DNA of 64,000 bases from Erysipelotrichaceae bacterium OPF54 (GCA_022834735.1 BQKD01000001.1:2147659-2211658), one strand, 5' to 3'. Shown: positions 34,462 through 43,237, counted from the stretch's first letter. Made by a program: numbers and translations. The notes: generated from the letters alone by a model not told the origin.

Positions 34462-36461
34462 TGAAAAAAAACAGGATTTTCTTTTTAATTGCCTGTGTGC
34501 TGACCATCGTGCTGGCGACTGTATCCAGCTATGCGATCGCGCAGGGACGAAAAAATACATATGAGCTGTCGCACTGGGGAGCGCAGACGATCAATGAAGA
34601 CATCCAGATGACCGCTTTCTACTACGCGCAGGAACTCGATCCCGAATTTCAGCCGGTCACATTTTCGCAGGAGATCGATCCGCAGGTAAAAGAACAGATC
34701 GAAAATGCGCTGGCGTCGATCATGACGCAGTCGAAAAATTCGCTCACCCGCGATGCCAACTTCAGTTTCCAGGCAGTATATAAAAAAGAAAGCGCGGATA
34801 ATCTCAACAAAAAGACGATGAAGGATCCGAAACGGATCGGTTCAGCCGGTTTTGTGGATACGACCGGTTTTCTGGAAACGCAGATCAAGAACTATCTGGG
34901 CTGGGATTACGGTCCGGAAATAGGATATGAGATCAATCCGCTTCCAAAAGACTATACATTCGAATACGAGATCCGTTCGCCGCTGGTCAATGACGGCGGG
35001 TACATCTCCTCTTTTATTGATTATGATTCCTATATGATGCCATGCATCCTGCTGGCGGGTCTGGTTCCGGTCGCGATCATCGGACTGTTTGTCCTGCTCT
35101 TCCCGTTCAAGGATGAACGGCAGGCGCCGGTATTTGGAAAAGCGGTGACATGGAAGCTCGAGCCGTTCGTGGTCTTCAACGCGATCCTGCTCACATTCCT
35201 TTTTATGGGGGTCGTCCTGCTTTCGCAGGCTTCGCTTATGAGCGACAGCAGCCTGTTCTTCAACAATCTGTTCAACGGCAAGGTCCATAATGTGCTGTAT
35301 GTGCTTCTTGGATGTGTATGGTCGATCATCTATGCTTCCTATTTCCTGATCCTGGTGTATTTGAAACGGATCTTCTGTGTCGGGCTTGCCCGGTTCATCA
35401 AGGAAGATACATGGATCGCTGGAATCATCCGCTGGATCGGCAGAAAGACCGATCGTCTCATGCAGATCGATCTGGCTGGCCATCCTATTGACCGGATCGT
35501 CATCGCCCTCATCCTGACCCTGCTGGTCGTATCCTTCCTGTTTGCGATCGGGCCGCTTGGATGGCTGCTTGCGATGGCGGCTGTCATATACGGTTTTATC
35601 AAGATCATCCAGCATTACCGCAGGATCCAGAAGGACTATGAAAATACGCTGGAAGCGGCGCGCAAGATCGCGGCCGGCGAGTTCGACAAGGTCCTTCCGT
35701 ATCCGGTCGGGCCGTTCCAGTCGATCTACAATACGCTTCTTCAGGTCAAGAACGGTTTCGAGATCGCGCTCAAGGAAGGCATACAGTCCCAGAATATGAA
35801 GACGGAACTCATCTCGAACGTTTCGCATGATCTCAAGACGCCGCTGACCGGTATCAAAACGTATGTGGAGCTGCTTGAAACGACCGATGATATCGAACAG
35901 CTGAAAAGCTACGGCAAAAAAATCGAAGGATATACGAATCGTCTCGATCAGCTTGTTGTCGACCTGTTCGATGTTTCCAAAGCGAATTCGGGAAATATTT
36001 CTCTTGAAAAGCAGCCGGTCGATCTGGCGGCTCTGATCGAACAGGTACAGGCCGAGCATTTTGACGAATGGGAGAAAAAGGATCTTCAGCTTGTTTTCAA
36101 GCACCCGGACCATCCGGTCGTGATGGAGCTCGATCCGAACAAGACGATGCGCATATTTGAAAACCTGATCGGCAATGTTTCAAAATATGCGATGGATCAT
36201 ACGCGGGTGTTCGTGGATATCAAAGAAGAGCCGGATCGTACGACGATCGTTTACCGCAATATTTCATGCCAGCCGCTCGATTTTGATCCTGATCAGATCG
36301 TGGAACGTTTTGTACGGGGCGACAAGTCGCGTCATGAGATCGGCAGCGGGCTCGGTCTGGCGATCGTGAAAAGCTTTGCGGAGATCCAGGATGGCGAATT
36401 CAGGATCGAGATCGACGGGGATCTGTTCAAAGCGATCGTTCAGTTCAAGCACCACAAATAA
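34461..36461 (+). CDS. membrane sensor histidine kinase
   Basis: 666 residues from the ATG at 34461. One N-terminal helix, a ~170-residue extracytoplasmic region, then about five closely spaced helices (around 195-400), a short HAMP-like linker (LEAARKIAAGEFDKV), a HisKA domain with phospho-His in ISNVSHDLKTPLTGI, and ATPase boxes FENLIGNVSKYA and GSGLGLAIVKSF. The G1 box (usually DxGxG) is not clear: it is replaced by RNISCQPL, a variant seen in several Firmicute kinases of this layout. The signal is unknown; an envelope or antimicrobial-peptide cue would fit the topology. Confidence 0.9.
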   Translation: MKKNRIFFLIACVLTIVLATVSSYAIAQGRKNTYELSHWGAQTINEDIQMTAFYYAQELDPEFQPVTFSQEIDPQVKEQIENALASIMTQSKNSLTRDANFSFQAVYKKESADNLNKKTMKDPKRIGSAGFVDTTGFLETQIKNYLGWDYGPEIGYEINPLPKDYTFEYEIRSPLVNDGGYISSFIDYDSYMMPCILLAGLVPVAIIGLFVLLFPFKDERQAPVFGKAVTWKLEPFVVFNAILLTFLFMGVVLLSQASLMSDSSLFFNNLFNGKVHNVLYVLLGCVWSIIYASYFLILVYLKRIFCVGLARFIKEDTWIAGIIRWIGRKTDRLMQIDLAGHPIDRIVIALILTLLVVSFLFAIGPLGWLLAMAAVIYGFIKIIQHYRRIQKDYENTLEAARKIAAGEFDKVLPYPVGPFQSIYNTLLQVKNGFEIALKEGIQSQNMKTELISNVSHDLKTPLTGIKTYVELLETTDDIEQLKSYGKKIEGYTNRLDQLVVDLFDVSKANSGNISLEKQPVDLAALIEQVQAEHFDEWEKKDLQLVFKHPDHPVVMELDPNKTMRIFENLIGNVSKYAMDHTRVFVDIKEEPDRTTIVYRNISCQPLDFDPDQIVERFVRGDKSRHEIGSGLGLAIVKSFAEIQDGEFRIEIDGDLFKAIVQFKHHK

Positions 36462-36480
36462 GGCGAAAATATTTTTATAT

Positions 36481-36514
36481 AAAGCGTGGATCTCATTTGA
36501 AATCTGCGCTTTTT
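36481..36514 (+). terminator. terminator after the two-component operon
   Basis: AAAGCG / CGCTTT stem followed by three further T; rather long loop. The 36462-36797 stretch (336 bp) otherwise contains AT-rich sequence, a GCCGCGAA/TTCGCGGC stem-loop near 36673-36707 and the left flank of the IS1380 remnant. I see no gene in it. Confidence 0.5.
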
Positions 36515-36797
36515 AATATGCTTTTCTGTCTTTTTGTCCCAAAAAGCACGGCGAGAATAGTCGGTCATTTTTTCGTCTTAATTGGTATATCATTTAAAAT
36601 GGAAAGTGATATAATCAGAATGTAACCGCTACCATATATTGTTCCCAAATAATTCATGATTTCTAATAAAAATGCCGCGAACTCCTTTATTTTAGGTTTT
36701 TCGCGGCTTTATCGTTTTCACCCATCGGGTGATAACTTTCAAGTGTGGTTCATTTACAATATTAGTGACCAAACAAATAGAAAGGAACCACATACTT

Positions 36798-37460
36798 ATG
36801 TTATCTAATTTTGCCGCTGTTGACAACTATAACTTTTCCGGAGGAAATATCACCTCCGATTCCGGCGCTCTTCTCTTTGCTCGTTTTATCCATTCTCTTT
36901 CGCTTCATGACGCTTTTCGTTCGCTTCCTTTTGATGACGACCGGAAAAATCCTGTCCACTCTTATTCCGATATCCTTCTTGGCCAGATCTTTAAATTTAT
37001 GCTAGGATATTTCCGTCAGGCCGATCAGTCGGTTCTTCGTCAGGATCCTTTTCTGCTTTCTGACGCTCCTTCCCAGCCGACAGTTTCACGTTTTTTCTCC
37101 TGTGCCTCCGCTTCTTTGAATGCCGCACTTCATCAGCTTCTTCAGACCTGTGCTCTCTCTTATCTCAACAAGCAGGAGCATGATCTTATTTTTGATGCTG
37201 ATTCTACTTTGATCGAAACGACTGGCCGGCAGGAAGCGAGTGCCTATATTCCTCATTACTCTTCGGTCGGTTATCATCCTCTGGTGATCAATGAGTATCA
37301 TTCCAAACTTCTTGTCGCTTCGCTTCTTCGCTGCGGCAATTCCTATTCGGCCAACGGGATCATCGAGCAGCTCCGCACTGTGTTCTCCGGCCTTCAGATT
37401 TCTTCTTCCCGGACCATTTTCTTCCGTGGAGACAGCGCCTTTTACGATTCCGAATTGATG
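36798..37460 (+). pseudogene. IS1380-family transposase, 3'-truncated
   Basis: The first ~220 residues of an IS1380 DDE transposase are intact: FSGGNITSDSGALLFARFI, the first catalytic Asp in LIFDADSTLIETTGRQE, and [17 protein letters not shown] with the second Asp. After ELMN the sequence switches at about 37452-37462, within a shared TTGATGAA, to an ABC-ATPase gene in another frame; the open frame ends artificially at 37556. The transposase's last ~200 residues and right end are missing, so the element is dead. The ATG at 36798 with AAAGGA is better than the upstream GTG at 36729. Confidence 0.85.
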
Positions 37461-37748
37461 AATACGCGGATCGGATGCCGGACCGGCTTTCGGGCGGACA
37501 GCAGCAGCGTGTTGCGCTGGCGAGGGCCCTTGTCATCAAACCGGATGTCCTGCTGATGGATGAGCCTTTATCCAATCTGGATGCCAAGCTGCGTGTGGAA
37601 ATGCGTACTGTGATCAAAGATATCCAGCATGCGGTCGGGATCACCAACGTATATGTTACGTACGATCAGGAAGAGGCAATGGCTGTTTCGGACCGGATCG
37701 CGGTCATGAATCATGGCGATATCCAGCAGATCGGGACGCCGAAAACGA
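37457..37748 (+). pseudogene. Fe(III)-type ABC importer ATPase, central fragment
   Basis: Frame from GAT at 37457: [20 protein letters not shown] (signature), [20 protein letters not shown] (Walker B and D-loop) and [20 protein letters not shown], the FbpC/PotA-like importer pattern. Tyr replaces the usual switch His in VTHDQEEA. The Walker A half was lost to the IS1380 junction, and the frame runs into the tnpB element after PKTIY. Together with 39129-39341 and the permease it forms a broken iron-like importer. Confidence 0.88.
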
Positions 37749-37877
37749 TTTATCAACTATAGGTAAGAAGACTCCCACCTCTATGGGTGGGAGATGAATT
37801 GCAAAGCTCAGTTTTTCTGTGGATAAAGATATAAAAATGCAGTATAATGAAATCAGAGAAAGCAAGGAGGAAACGAT

Positions 37878-38996
37878 ATGCCAAATAAAGCCTATAAATT
37901 CAGACTCTATCCAACGCCGGCACAGAAGATCCTCCTTGCCAAGACATTCGGCTGTGTCCGCCTTGTCTACAACCATTGGCTCGATCGAAAGATCAGCCAG
38001 TACAAAGAAGACCAGACGACCTTGAGCTATACTTCCTGTGCCAAAGAGCTGACCGTACTGAAGAAAACAGAAGAGTACGCCTTCCTGAAGGAAGTCGACA
38101 GCATTTCTCTGCAGCAGTCGCTCCGCCATCTGGATGAGGCCTTCCAGAACTTCTTCAAACAGCCGAAAAAAGGATTTCCACGATTCAAATCCAAAAGAAA
38201 CAGAAAGAACAGCTATTCGACCGTATGCGTCAATCAGAACATCCTCCTGTCCGACGGCTGTTTGAAACTGCCGAAGATCGGACCGGTCAAGGTGAAACAG
38301 CATCGAGAGATTCCTGAATCTTATGTTCTCAAGTCGGTGACAGTAAGCCAGAGCCCGAGCGGAAAGTATCATGCAAGCATTTCATTCGAGTACGAAAACC
38401 AAGTACCGGAAAGAAGGCCGCACACTTTCCTTGGACTCGACTTCTCGATGAACGGACTGTACAAAGACAGCGAAGGAAACGAGGCAGAGTATCCAAAATA
38501 TCACAGGCAATCGGAAAAGAAGCTGAAACGGGAACAACGCAAGCTCTCGCACATGCAGAAAGGCTCCAGAAACTGGGAGAAACAGCGGATCAAGGTCGCA
38601 AAACTGCATGAAAAGGTTGCCAATCAAAGAAAGGACTTCCTGCACAAGAGATCAAGAGAGATCGTCAATGCGTATGACTGCGTCTGCATAGAAGACCTGG
38701 ATATGAAAGCCATGGCAAGGTCGCTGCATTTTGGCAAATCGGTCCATGACAACGGATGGGGCATGTTCACTACTTTTCTGAAGTACAAATTAGAAGATCA
38801 AGGAAAACAGCTGATCCGGATCGACAGATGGTTTCCTTCGAGCCAGATCTGCTCAGTATGCGGATATAAGAACCCGGAAACAAAAAATCTCGGCATGCGG
38901 GAATGGGACTGCCCTCGATGCAAAAGCCATCACGATCGGGATCTCAATGCCGCGATCAATATAAGAGCGGAAGGCATGCGGCTCATATCCGCATAG
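37878..38996 (+). CDS. tnpB: TnpB RNA-guided DNA endonuclease
   Basis: 372 residues, intact. It starts KAYKFRLYPTPAQKILLAKT (N-terminal helix-turn-helix), then the RuvC catalytic residues: Asp in GLDFSMNG, Glu in CIEDLDMKAMA, Asp in HHDRDLNAAIN. The zinc ribbon is CSVCGYKNPETKN with CPRC. RBS AAGGAGG. In characterised IS200/IS605 systems TnpB uses the omega-RNA from the gene's 3' end to cleave DNA next to a target-adjacent motif. Its damaged twin is at 1610-2721. Confidence 0.95.
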   Translation: MPNKAYKFRLYPTPAQKILLAKTFGCVRLVYNHWLDRKISQYKEDQTTLSYTSCAKELTVLKKTEEYAFLKEVDSISLQQSLRHLDEAFQNFFKQPKKGFPRFKSKRNRKNSYSTVCVNQNILLSDGCLKLPKIGPVKVKQHREIPESYVLKSVTVSQSPSGKYHASISFEYENQVPERRPHTFLGLDFSMNGLYKDSEGNEAEYPKYHRQSEKKLKREQRKLSHMQKGSRNWEKQRIKVAKLHEKVANQRKDFLHKRSREIVNAYDCVCIEDLDMKAMARSLHFGKSVHDNGWGMFTTFLKYKLEDQGKQLIRIDRWFPSSQICSVCGYKNPETKNLGMREWDCPRCKSHHDRDLNAAINIRAEGMRLISA

Positions 38997-39130
38997 CCTA
39001 AGAATAAAAACCAAGAACCGTGGGGCACACGGGGATAGCTCGCTTATGCTGTGGTCAATAGACTGCTCGAACGAGAACCGACTGTTCGCAATCTTGTGAA
39101 AGGAAGCCCCCCACCTCTATAGGTGGGGGA
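38975..39130 (+). ncRNA. omega-RNA (reRNA) scaffold of TnpB copy 2
   Basis: The region after the tnpB stop keeps the hallmark GAACCGTGGGGCACACGGGG and a GATAGCTCG segment, several small stems and the terminal CCCCCACCTCTATAGGTGGG hairpin. The RNA probably begins within the 3' end of tnpB and runs to about 39130. The ~16-20 nt beyond (from 39131) would be its guide, here part of the disrupted ABC ATPase gene. The 5' end is not defined by sequence. Confidence 0.65.
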
Positions 39131-39341
39131 GGATGTCACCCTGAATACAGAGCCGCAGGACGGTGTGCTGAGGGCTACGATCGACAGCAGTGTCTTTCTT
39201 GGGATCAACACCCACTACTTCCTGCATACTGAAAAAGGAGAGCCGATCGAAGTGATCCAGGAATCCCTGATCGACCAGACGATCCTGGACGGAACGAAAG
39301 TGTGGCTTACTGTAAAAAAAAGAGAAGATCAATGTCTTTAA
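39129..39341 (+). pseudogene. Fe(III)-type ABC importer ATPase, C-terminal fragment
   Basis: Frame from GAG at 39129: EDVTLNTEPQDGVLRATIDS, then SVFLGINTHYFLHTEKGEPI, then the C-terminal end at VKKREDQCL. This is the TOBE-type C-terminal domain of the ATPase whose centre is at 37457-37748. Joining the two halves leaves roughly 70 residues of the usual linker/TOBE sequence missing, so the interruption is a deletion as well as an insertion. It is followed 58 bp later by the permease gene. Confidence 0.75.
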
Positions 39342-39399
39342 TACAAACACTGAAATAAACCTGGTAAAAGGCATTATGAATGATATGGAGTAAACGGTT

Positions 39400-40644
39400 A
39401 TGACAGCGAAAAAACATATATGGAAAGATATATGGATCGTGATCGGCGTAGGCATCCTGCTCGTTCTTTCCCTGCAGCTGTTCCCTCCCGTTTTCCTGTA
39501 TGTATCGGGTGCGAATTCGCTGCTGGAGGCTGCGGAAAGCATGAACTGTACAGGAGCAAGACGTTTCTTCAGGATCATTGTCCCGCTATGCATGCCGACG
39601 ATCCTGGCTGCGGCTCTGCTCGTATTCATGCGTGCTTTCGCAGACTTCGGTACTCCTCTGCTGATCGGGCAAGGATACCGGACCTTCCCGGTGGAAATAT
39701 ACAATGCCTTCTTTTCCGAGACGGGCGGAAACTACGGATTCGCCTGCGCGACCAGCGTTATCGCGATCCTGTTCACGACAGTCATTTTCCTGGTCCAGAA
39801 GTGGAGCTCGAACCGTTTCTCGTTTACCATCAATGCTCTGCATCCTGTTGAACGGAAACACGCAAAAGGCATTTTCAATATTCTGATCCATTTGTACTGC
39901 TACCTGGTGGTTGCGATCGCCTTTTTACCGCAGATCTATATTTTTTATGAGTCTTTCAGAAAAACGAGCGGAAAAGCGTTTATTCCTGGATATTCGACAG
40001 AAAGCTATAAATCGGCGTTCAAGGTGGCTGGCAATGCCATCAAAAATACGTTTGTGATCGGTATCTGCTCGCTTACGATCATCATCCTGCTCGCGATCCT
40101 GATTGCCTATCTTGTTACGAGGCGAAAGAACACGATAAGCAATACGATCGATATCATGAGCATGCTGCCGTATGTCATTCCGGGATCGGTCGTAGGTATC
40201 TCGATGATCATGGCATTCAACAAAAAACCGATCATTCTGACAGGCACCCTGATCATCATGGTCATTGCTCTGGTCATTCGAAGACTTCCGTATACGATCC
40301 GGAGCTCGGCTGCCACTTTGCAGCAGATCCCGATCACGGTCGAAGAAGCGGCCATTTCGCTTGGGTGCTCGAAAATGAAAGCGTTTTTTAAGATCACCAT
40401 CCCGATGATGAATGGTATGGTTTCGGGCGCTATCTTGAGCTGGGTCACGATCATTACGGAACTGTCCAACGCGATCTGCCTTTACACCATACGTACACAG
40501 ACCTTGACATTGGCCATCTATACGTACGTATTGCGTGGCAATGACGGCATTGCGGCTGCCCTGGCAACGATCCTTTCGGTCACAACGATCATCAGCTTGC
40601 TGATTTTCATGAAAGTGTCCAAAGGTCAGGATATTACCTTCTGA
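39400..40644 (+). CDS. Fe(III)/thiamine-type ABC importer permease, probably internally deleted
   Basis: 414 residues. Two EAA-loop motifs are present: EAAESMNCTGARRFFRIIVP and EEAAISLGCSKMKAFFKITI, as in FbpB/AfuB permeases that fuse two permease halves. Relatives are about 540-580 residues with several helices before the first EAA loop; here only one helix precedes it (DIWIVIGVGILLVLSLQLFP), then YVSGANSLLEAA. A deletion of ~150 residues between similar LQLFP-type sequences is likely. The ATPase gene is broken too, so function is doubtful. SD GGAG precedes the ATG. Confidence 0.75.
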   Translation: MTAKKHIWKDIWIVIGVGILLVLSLQLFPPVFLYVSGANSLLEAAESMNCTGARRFFRIIVPLCMPTILAAALLVFMRAFADFGTPLLIGQGYRTFPVEIYNAFFSETGGNYGFACATSVIAILFTTVIFLVQKWSSNRFSFTINALHPVERKHAKGIFNILIHLYCYLVVAIAFLPQIYIFYESFRKTSGKAFIPGYSTESYKSAFKVAGNAIKNTFVIGICSLTIIILLAILIAYLVTRRKNTISNTIDIMSMLPYVIPGSVVGISMIMAFNKKPIILTGTLIIMVIALVIRRLPYTIRSSAATLQQIPITVEEAAISLGCSKMKAFFKITIPMMNGMVSGAILSWVTIITELSNAICLYTIRTQTLTLAIYTYVLRGNDGIAAALATILSVTTIISLLIFMKVSKGQDITF

Positions 40645-40647
40645 CAA

Positions 40648-40680
40648 AAAGCTGTTGATTCAAGTGCGATCAACAGCTTT
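40648..40680 (+). terminator. terminator of the importer remnant operon
   Basis: AAAGCTGTTGAT / ATCAACAGCTTT, a 12-bp stem with a 9-nt loop; T-rich after it. It also lies 5 bp from the end of the convergent peptidase gene and may serve both. Confidence 0.75.
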
Positions 40681-40685
40681 CCTCT

Positions 40686-41348
40686 TCATTCGAACAGATC
40701 GACACGACCGAAACATGTGATCTTTTTCTGCTCGTCGATCATCAGGCCACCATCCTCATAGATCGCATAAAGGGGTTTTCCTGTTTCCTGGCGGACCTTT
40801 TCGATATACGCATTCTGGTGCGCATTGTTCATGTAATGCACTTCGATATCGATTCCGCTCACATAGCCCAGACCGTTCTGCCAGGAAAATTCCGGATAAT
40901 CCGGATCGGGCGTGATATGGTAGCGGTCCAGCTGCATCATGGCTCCTGCGCTGTAGCCGATCACGATGCCCGAAAAGTTTTTCAGCGTCTTTTTCAGCCC
41001 TTTTTCCCTGATCCGTTTCATGGCCAGATCGGGCGCTCCGCCCGTCAGCATCAGCACATCCGCTTCCTCGATCTTCCTTCTCATTTCCTCTTTCGTATCC
41101 GTAAAATAATGGATCCATGAAATGTCCTCATCCCTGATCCCGTACCGAAAGAATACATCATGATTAGCCCGATACCATATTCCCTGTCCGCAGGCATACT
41201 GCCTGTTCCAGTCCGCCTCGTTTTTCGTATCATCAAAGAAAGTAATGGCTGCCACGCACACTTTCATGCCCGGCTTCAATACTTTCGAAAACACCGGACA
41301 GCACCACTTTTCATCGATCATGCTCGTATTCATCAATATATTGATCAT
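40686..41348 (-). CDS. peptidase S51 / class I glutamine amidotransferase-like protein
   Basis: 220 residues with the peptidase E-like fold: an acidic GGAPD pocket in ADVLMLTGGAPDLAMKRI, the nucleophile Ser in SGIVIGYSAGAMMQL, and His/Glu features in GIDIEVHYMN and AIYEDGGLMI. Members hydrolyse Asp-X dipeptides or have unknown roles. The start follows GGAGAGCAGGAT. It stands alone, convergent with the importer remnant. Confidence 0.8.
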   Translation of the reverse strand: MINILMNTSMIDEKWCCPVFSKVLKPGMKVCVAAITFFDDTKNEADWNRQYACGQGIWYRANHDVFFRYGIRDEDISWIHYFTDTKEEMRRKIEEADVLMLTGGAPDLAMKRIREKGLKKTLKNFSGIVIGYSAGAMMQLDRYHITPDPDYPEFSWQNGLGYVSGIDIEVHYMNNAHQNAYIEKVRQETGKPLYAIYEDGGLMIDEQKKITCFGRVDLFE

Positions 41349-41437
41349 ATCCTGCTCTCCCTTTTTGTATCCTATTGTAACAGATTTCAGCTTCCTTCTT
41401 TGTAAAAAAAGGTCGTGAATAAATTCACTCCCACTCG

Positions 41438-41463
41438 TCCAGCAAGGGTTTTCCTTTGCTGGA
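41438..41463 (+). repeat. inverted repeat upstream of the IS91 transposase
   Basis: TCCAGCAA (41438-41445) pairs with TTGCTGGA (41456-41463) across a 10-nt loop, 20 bp before the transposase start. It may belong to an IS91 terminus (ori or ter) or to translation control. The element ends were not resolved. Confidence 0.4.
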
Positions 41464-41483
41464 TTTTGTTTTATTCTTTATTT

Positions 41484-42968
41484 ATGATGTACACTAAACT
41501 TTCCTACCAGATTTTCGATCACCATAACCCTCAGGCTGCCTGGTATTCCCATGACTTTCAGGATCACATCATTCACCATCCTATTCGCCATATGGTTGCC
41601 GACAACTTCTCCTTCATTTACTCTCTTTTCCTTAACGGCAGACTTCGCTCCGGCATCCTCGATTCGATCATGAAAATGCTCCTGTGCCGCACTTATTTTC
41701 TTGGCTACGATCTCTTCGAATGCCCTGTCTGTCATGACCAGAAACGCGTTCCACGCTGCTGCCATTCCCGATTCTGCAATACCTGCGGCGTCAAGTATTC
41801 CCGCATGATCGCTGCCAATGCCTCTGCCATCTGTCTCGATGTCCGCCACCGCCATCTTGTCTTCACTATTCCCGATTGTCTGCGCAGCTGGTTCCTTCAG
41901 GATCGTTCCCGCCTCAATCTCCTTTTTGTCGCCGCACGCAATACCATGCATGTCATGGTCAGCTCCAATCTCTACAAGAAACTTAAAAAATCCGGACGGG
42001 TCGACTCGTTCTATAAATTCAAAAACTTTCCCTCTATCAAACAATTCGGTATGATTGCCGCTCTCCATACTTTCGGACGCGATCTGAAATGGAACCCCCA
42101 CATCCATGCTCTGGTTCCCGAGCTCATCTACGATCCGAAAAAAGATCAGATCAAGGCCTTCACCCATTTTCACTTCGAAAAGCTGCGCAAGACCTTTCAG
42201 TTCGAGCTTCTTCGTCTCATCGGACTGGAATGCCAGAAAAACGGAACCTATACTCAGTTTCTCAACACGAAAAACCAGCTGTACTCGCGTTATGACAATG
42301 GATTTTATGTCTATGCCAGACAGCAGAAAGCTCTCAAAGATGATACGTATTCCTCTAAAGTATCCGAAGATATCAATGCCTGCATCCAGTATATGCTCCG
42401 CTATGTCGGCCGTCCTGCCATGGCAGAAAGCCGGATCGTCGAATACGACCGCCAGGCCAACTGCGTCCATTGGTTCTATCACGACCACAAGACAGAACTG
42501 CGCCACGACGAATGGGAAAGTGCCGAATCGTTTATCGTCAAGCTCATCCGTCATATTCCCGATCCGAACTTCAAAACGATCCGCTATTACGGCTTTTATT
42601 CCAATGCTTCCAGGCGTACCCTCGACCACGTCCATGATCTGCTTGGAAAGAAGAACAAAAAAGATTACAGTAGAAAAAAGAGAAAGGAGAAAAGGAACCG
42701 GGACATGGAGAAACTGACCTACCGCAATTCGATGATCGACTGTTTCAACAAAGATCCGATCAAATGCCGATGCGGTACAACGATGGAATACCGGCGAACA
42801 TTTGATCCGGTTCCGAAAGGCGAGAAAAATGTCAGACGATATCTCGACAGGAGTGTTAATGAAGTGCTGTCGCTGCGGGTACCAAGAGATCGTTCCAAGG
42901 TGGATCTTAGAAGAAATGTGCGCGACAAGCCAGCCGAGCAGCTTCGACTGCATCTGTCCGCGGTGTGA
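41484..42968 (+). CDS. IS91-family rolling-circle transposase (Y2/HUH-type)
   Basis: 494 residues from the ATG at 41484; a GTG at 41415 is possible but would read through the hairpin. An N-terminal zinc-binding segment (CPVCHDQKRVPRCCHSRFCN, then TCG) is followed by the HUH-like LKWNPHIHALVP and the Tyr-bearing YMLRYVGRPAMAESRIVEYD. These are the standard marks of IS91 transposases. It appears intact. No passenger gene is obvious except the overlapping zinc-ribbon ORF at its 3' end. Confidence 0.9.
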   Translation: MMYTKLSYQIFDHHNPQAAWYSHDFQDHIIHHPIRHMVADNFSFIYSLFLNGRLRSGILDSIMKMLLCRTYFLGYDLFECPVCHDQKRVPRCCHSRFCNTCGVKYSRMIAANASAICLDVRHRHLVFTIPDCLRSWFLQDRSRLNLLFVAARNTMHVMVSSNLYKKLKKSGRVDSFYKFKNFPSIKQFGMIAALHTFGRDLKWNPHIHALVPELIYDPKKDQIKAFTHFHFEKLRKTFQFELLRLIGLECQKNGTYTQFLNTKNQLYSRYDNGFYVYARQQKALKDDTYSSKVSEDINACIQYMLRYVGRPAMAESRIVEYDRQANCVHWFYHDHKTELRHDEWESAESFIVKLIRHIPDPNFKTIRYYGFYSNASRRTLDHVHDLLGKKNKKDYSRKKRKEKRNRDMEKLTYRNSMIDCFNKDPIKCRCGTTMEYRRTFDPVPKGEKNVRRYLDRSVNEVLSLRVPRDRSKVDLRRNVRDKPAEQLRLHLSAV

Positions 42969-43050
42969 TTCAACGATGTATATACCCGAAGTGGCTGAAC
43001 AGCATCAAAAGAAGAAAAAGCCAAAGGCAAAAAAGAAAAAGAGAAAATGA
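42859..43050 (+). CDS. 63-residue zinc-ribbon protein overlapping the IS91 transposase 3' end
   Basis: An ATG at 42859 with AGGAG six bases upstream opens a 63-codon frame, +1 relative to the transposase, which it overlaps by 110 bp. It encodes CCRCG and CICPRCDS, a four-cysteine zinc ribbon, and a Lys-rich tail (KKKKPKAKKKKRK). It may be a DNA- or RNA-binding accessory protein of the element. Earlier in-frame starts exist, but this one has the best SD. Confidence 0.6.
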   Translation: MKCCRCGYQEIVPRWILEEMCATSQPSSFDCICPRCDSTMYIPEVAEQHQKKKKPKAKKKKRK

Positions 43051-43121
43051 TCATACTTGATATATAACATATAATCTCAAGTTCTTTTTATCGTGGAAAA
43101 AAGGAGAAAAACAACAAACAA

Positions 43122-43163
43122 AATACCGTCAAGAGGACTAATTATCTTTTTGACGGTATTTTA
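43122..43163 (+). terminator. terminator after the IS91 region
   Basis: AATACCGTCAA / TTGACGGTATT, 11-bp stem, 17-nt loop, followed by TT. The rest of 43051-43230 is non-coding. Confidence 0.7.
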
Positions 43164-43194
43164 TAAATATATTCCAGAAACCAAATTCTTATTA

Positions 43195-43228
43195 TACAAA
43201 AAAAGAACACCTCGTATGAAGTGTTCTT
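43195..43228 (-). terminator. terminator of the pcrA-ligA-camS-gatCAB operon
   Basis: AGAACAC / GTGTTCT hairpin (43204-43227); read leftward a T-run of seven or more follows. It lies 10 bp after the stop of the last gene. Confidence 0.85.
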
Positions 43229-43237
43229 CGTTGTTGT

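Larger units (their letters stand above)
37754..39130 (+). mobile_element. IS1341-type (tnpB-only) element, copy 2, intact
   Basis: Flanked on the left by TTTAT (37749-37753), a likely target-adjacent motif, with an LE hairpin at 37772-37793 (CTCCCACC/GGTGGGAG). On the right is an RE hairpin at 39108-39129 (CCCCCACC/GGTGGGGG). It contains one gene, tnpB, and the downstream omega-RNA scaffold. It has no tnpA. It sits inside the ABC-ATPase gene. About 1377 bp. Confidence 0.85.

Noticed and set aside
37475-37762. ATG-started ABC ATPase gene of 95 codons
   Set aside because: The ATG is an internal Met of a truncated gene; codons for DEYADR precede it and the Walker A half is missing, so it is a fragment.
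41415-41483. GTG start extending the IS91 transposase by 23 residues
   Set aside because: The extension lies in a hairpin and encodes a sequence not expected at the family's N-terminus; the ATG at 41484 fits better, although its SD is weak.
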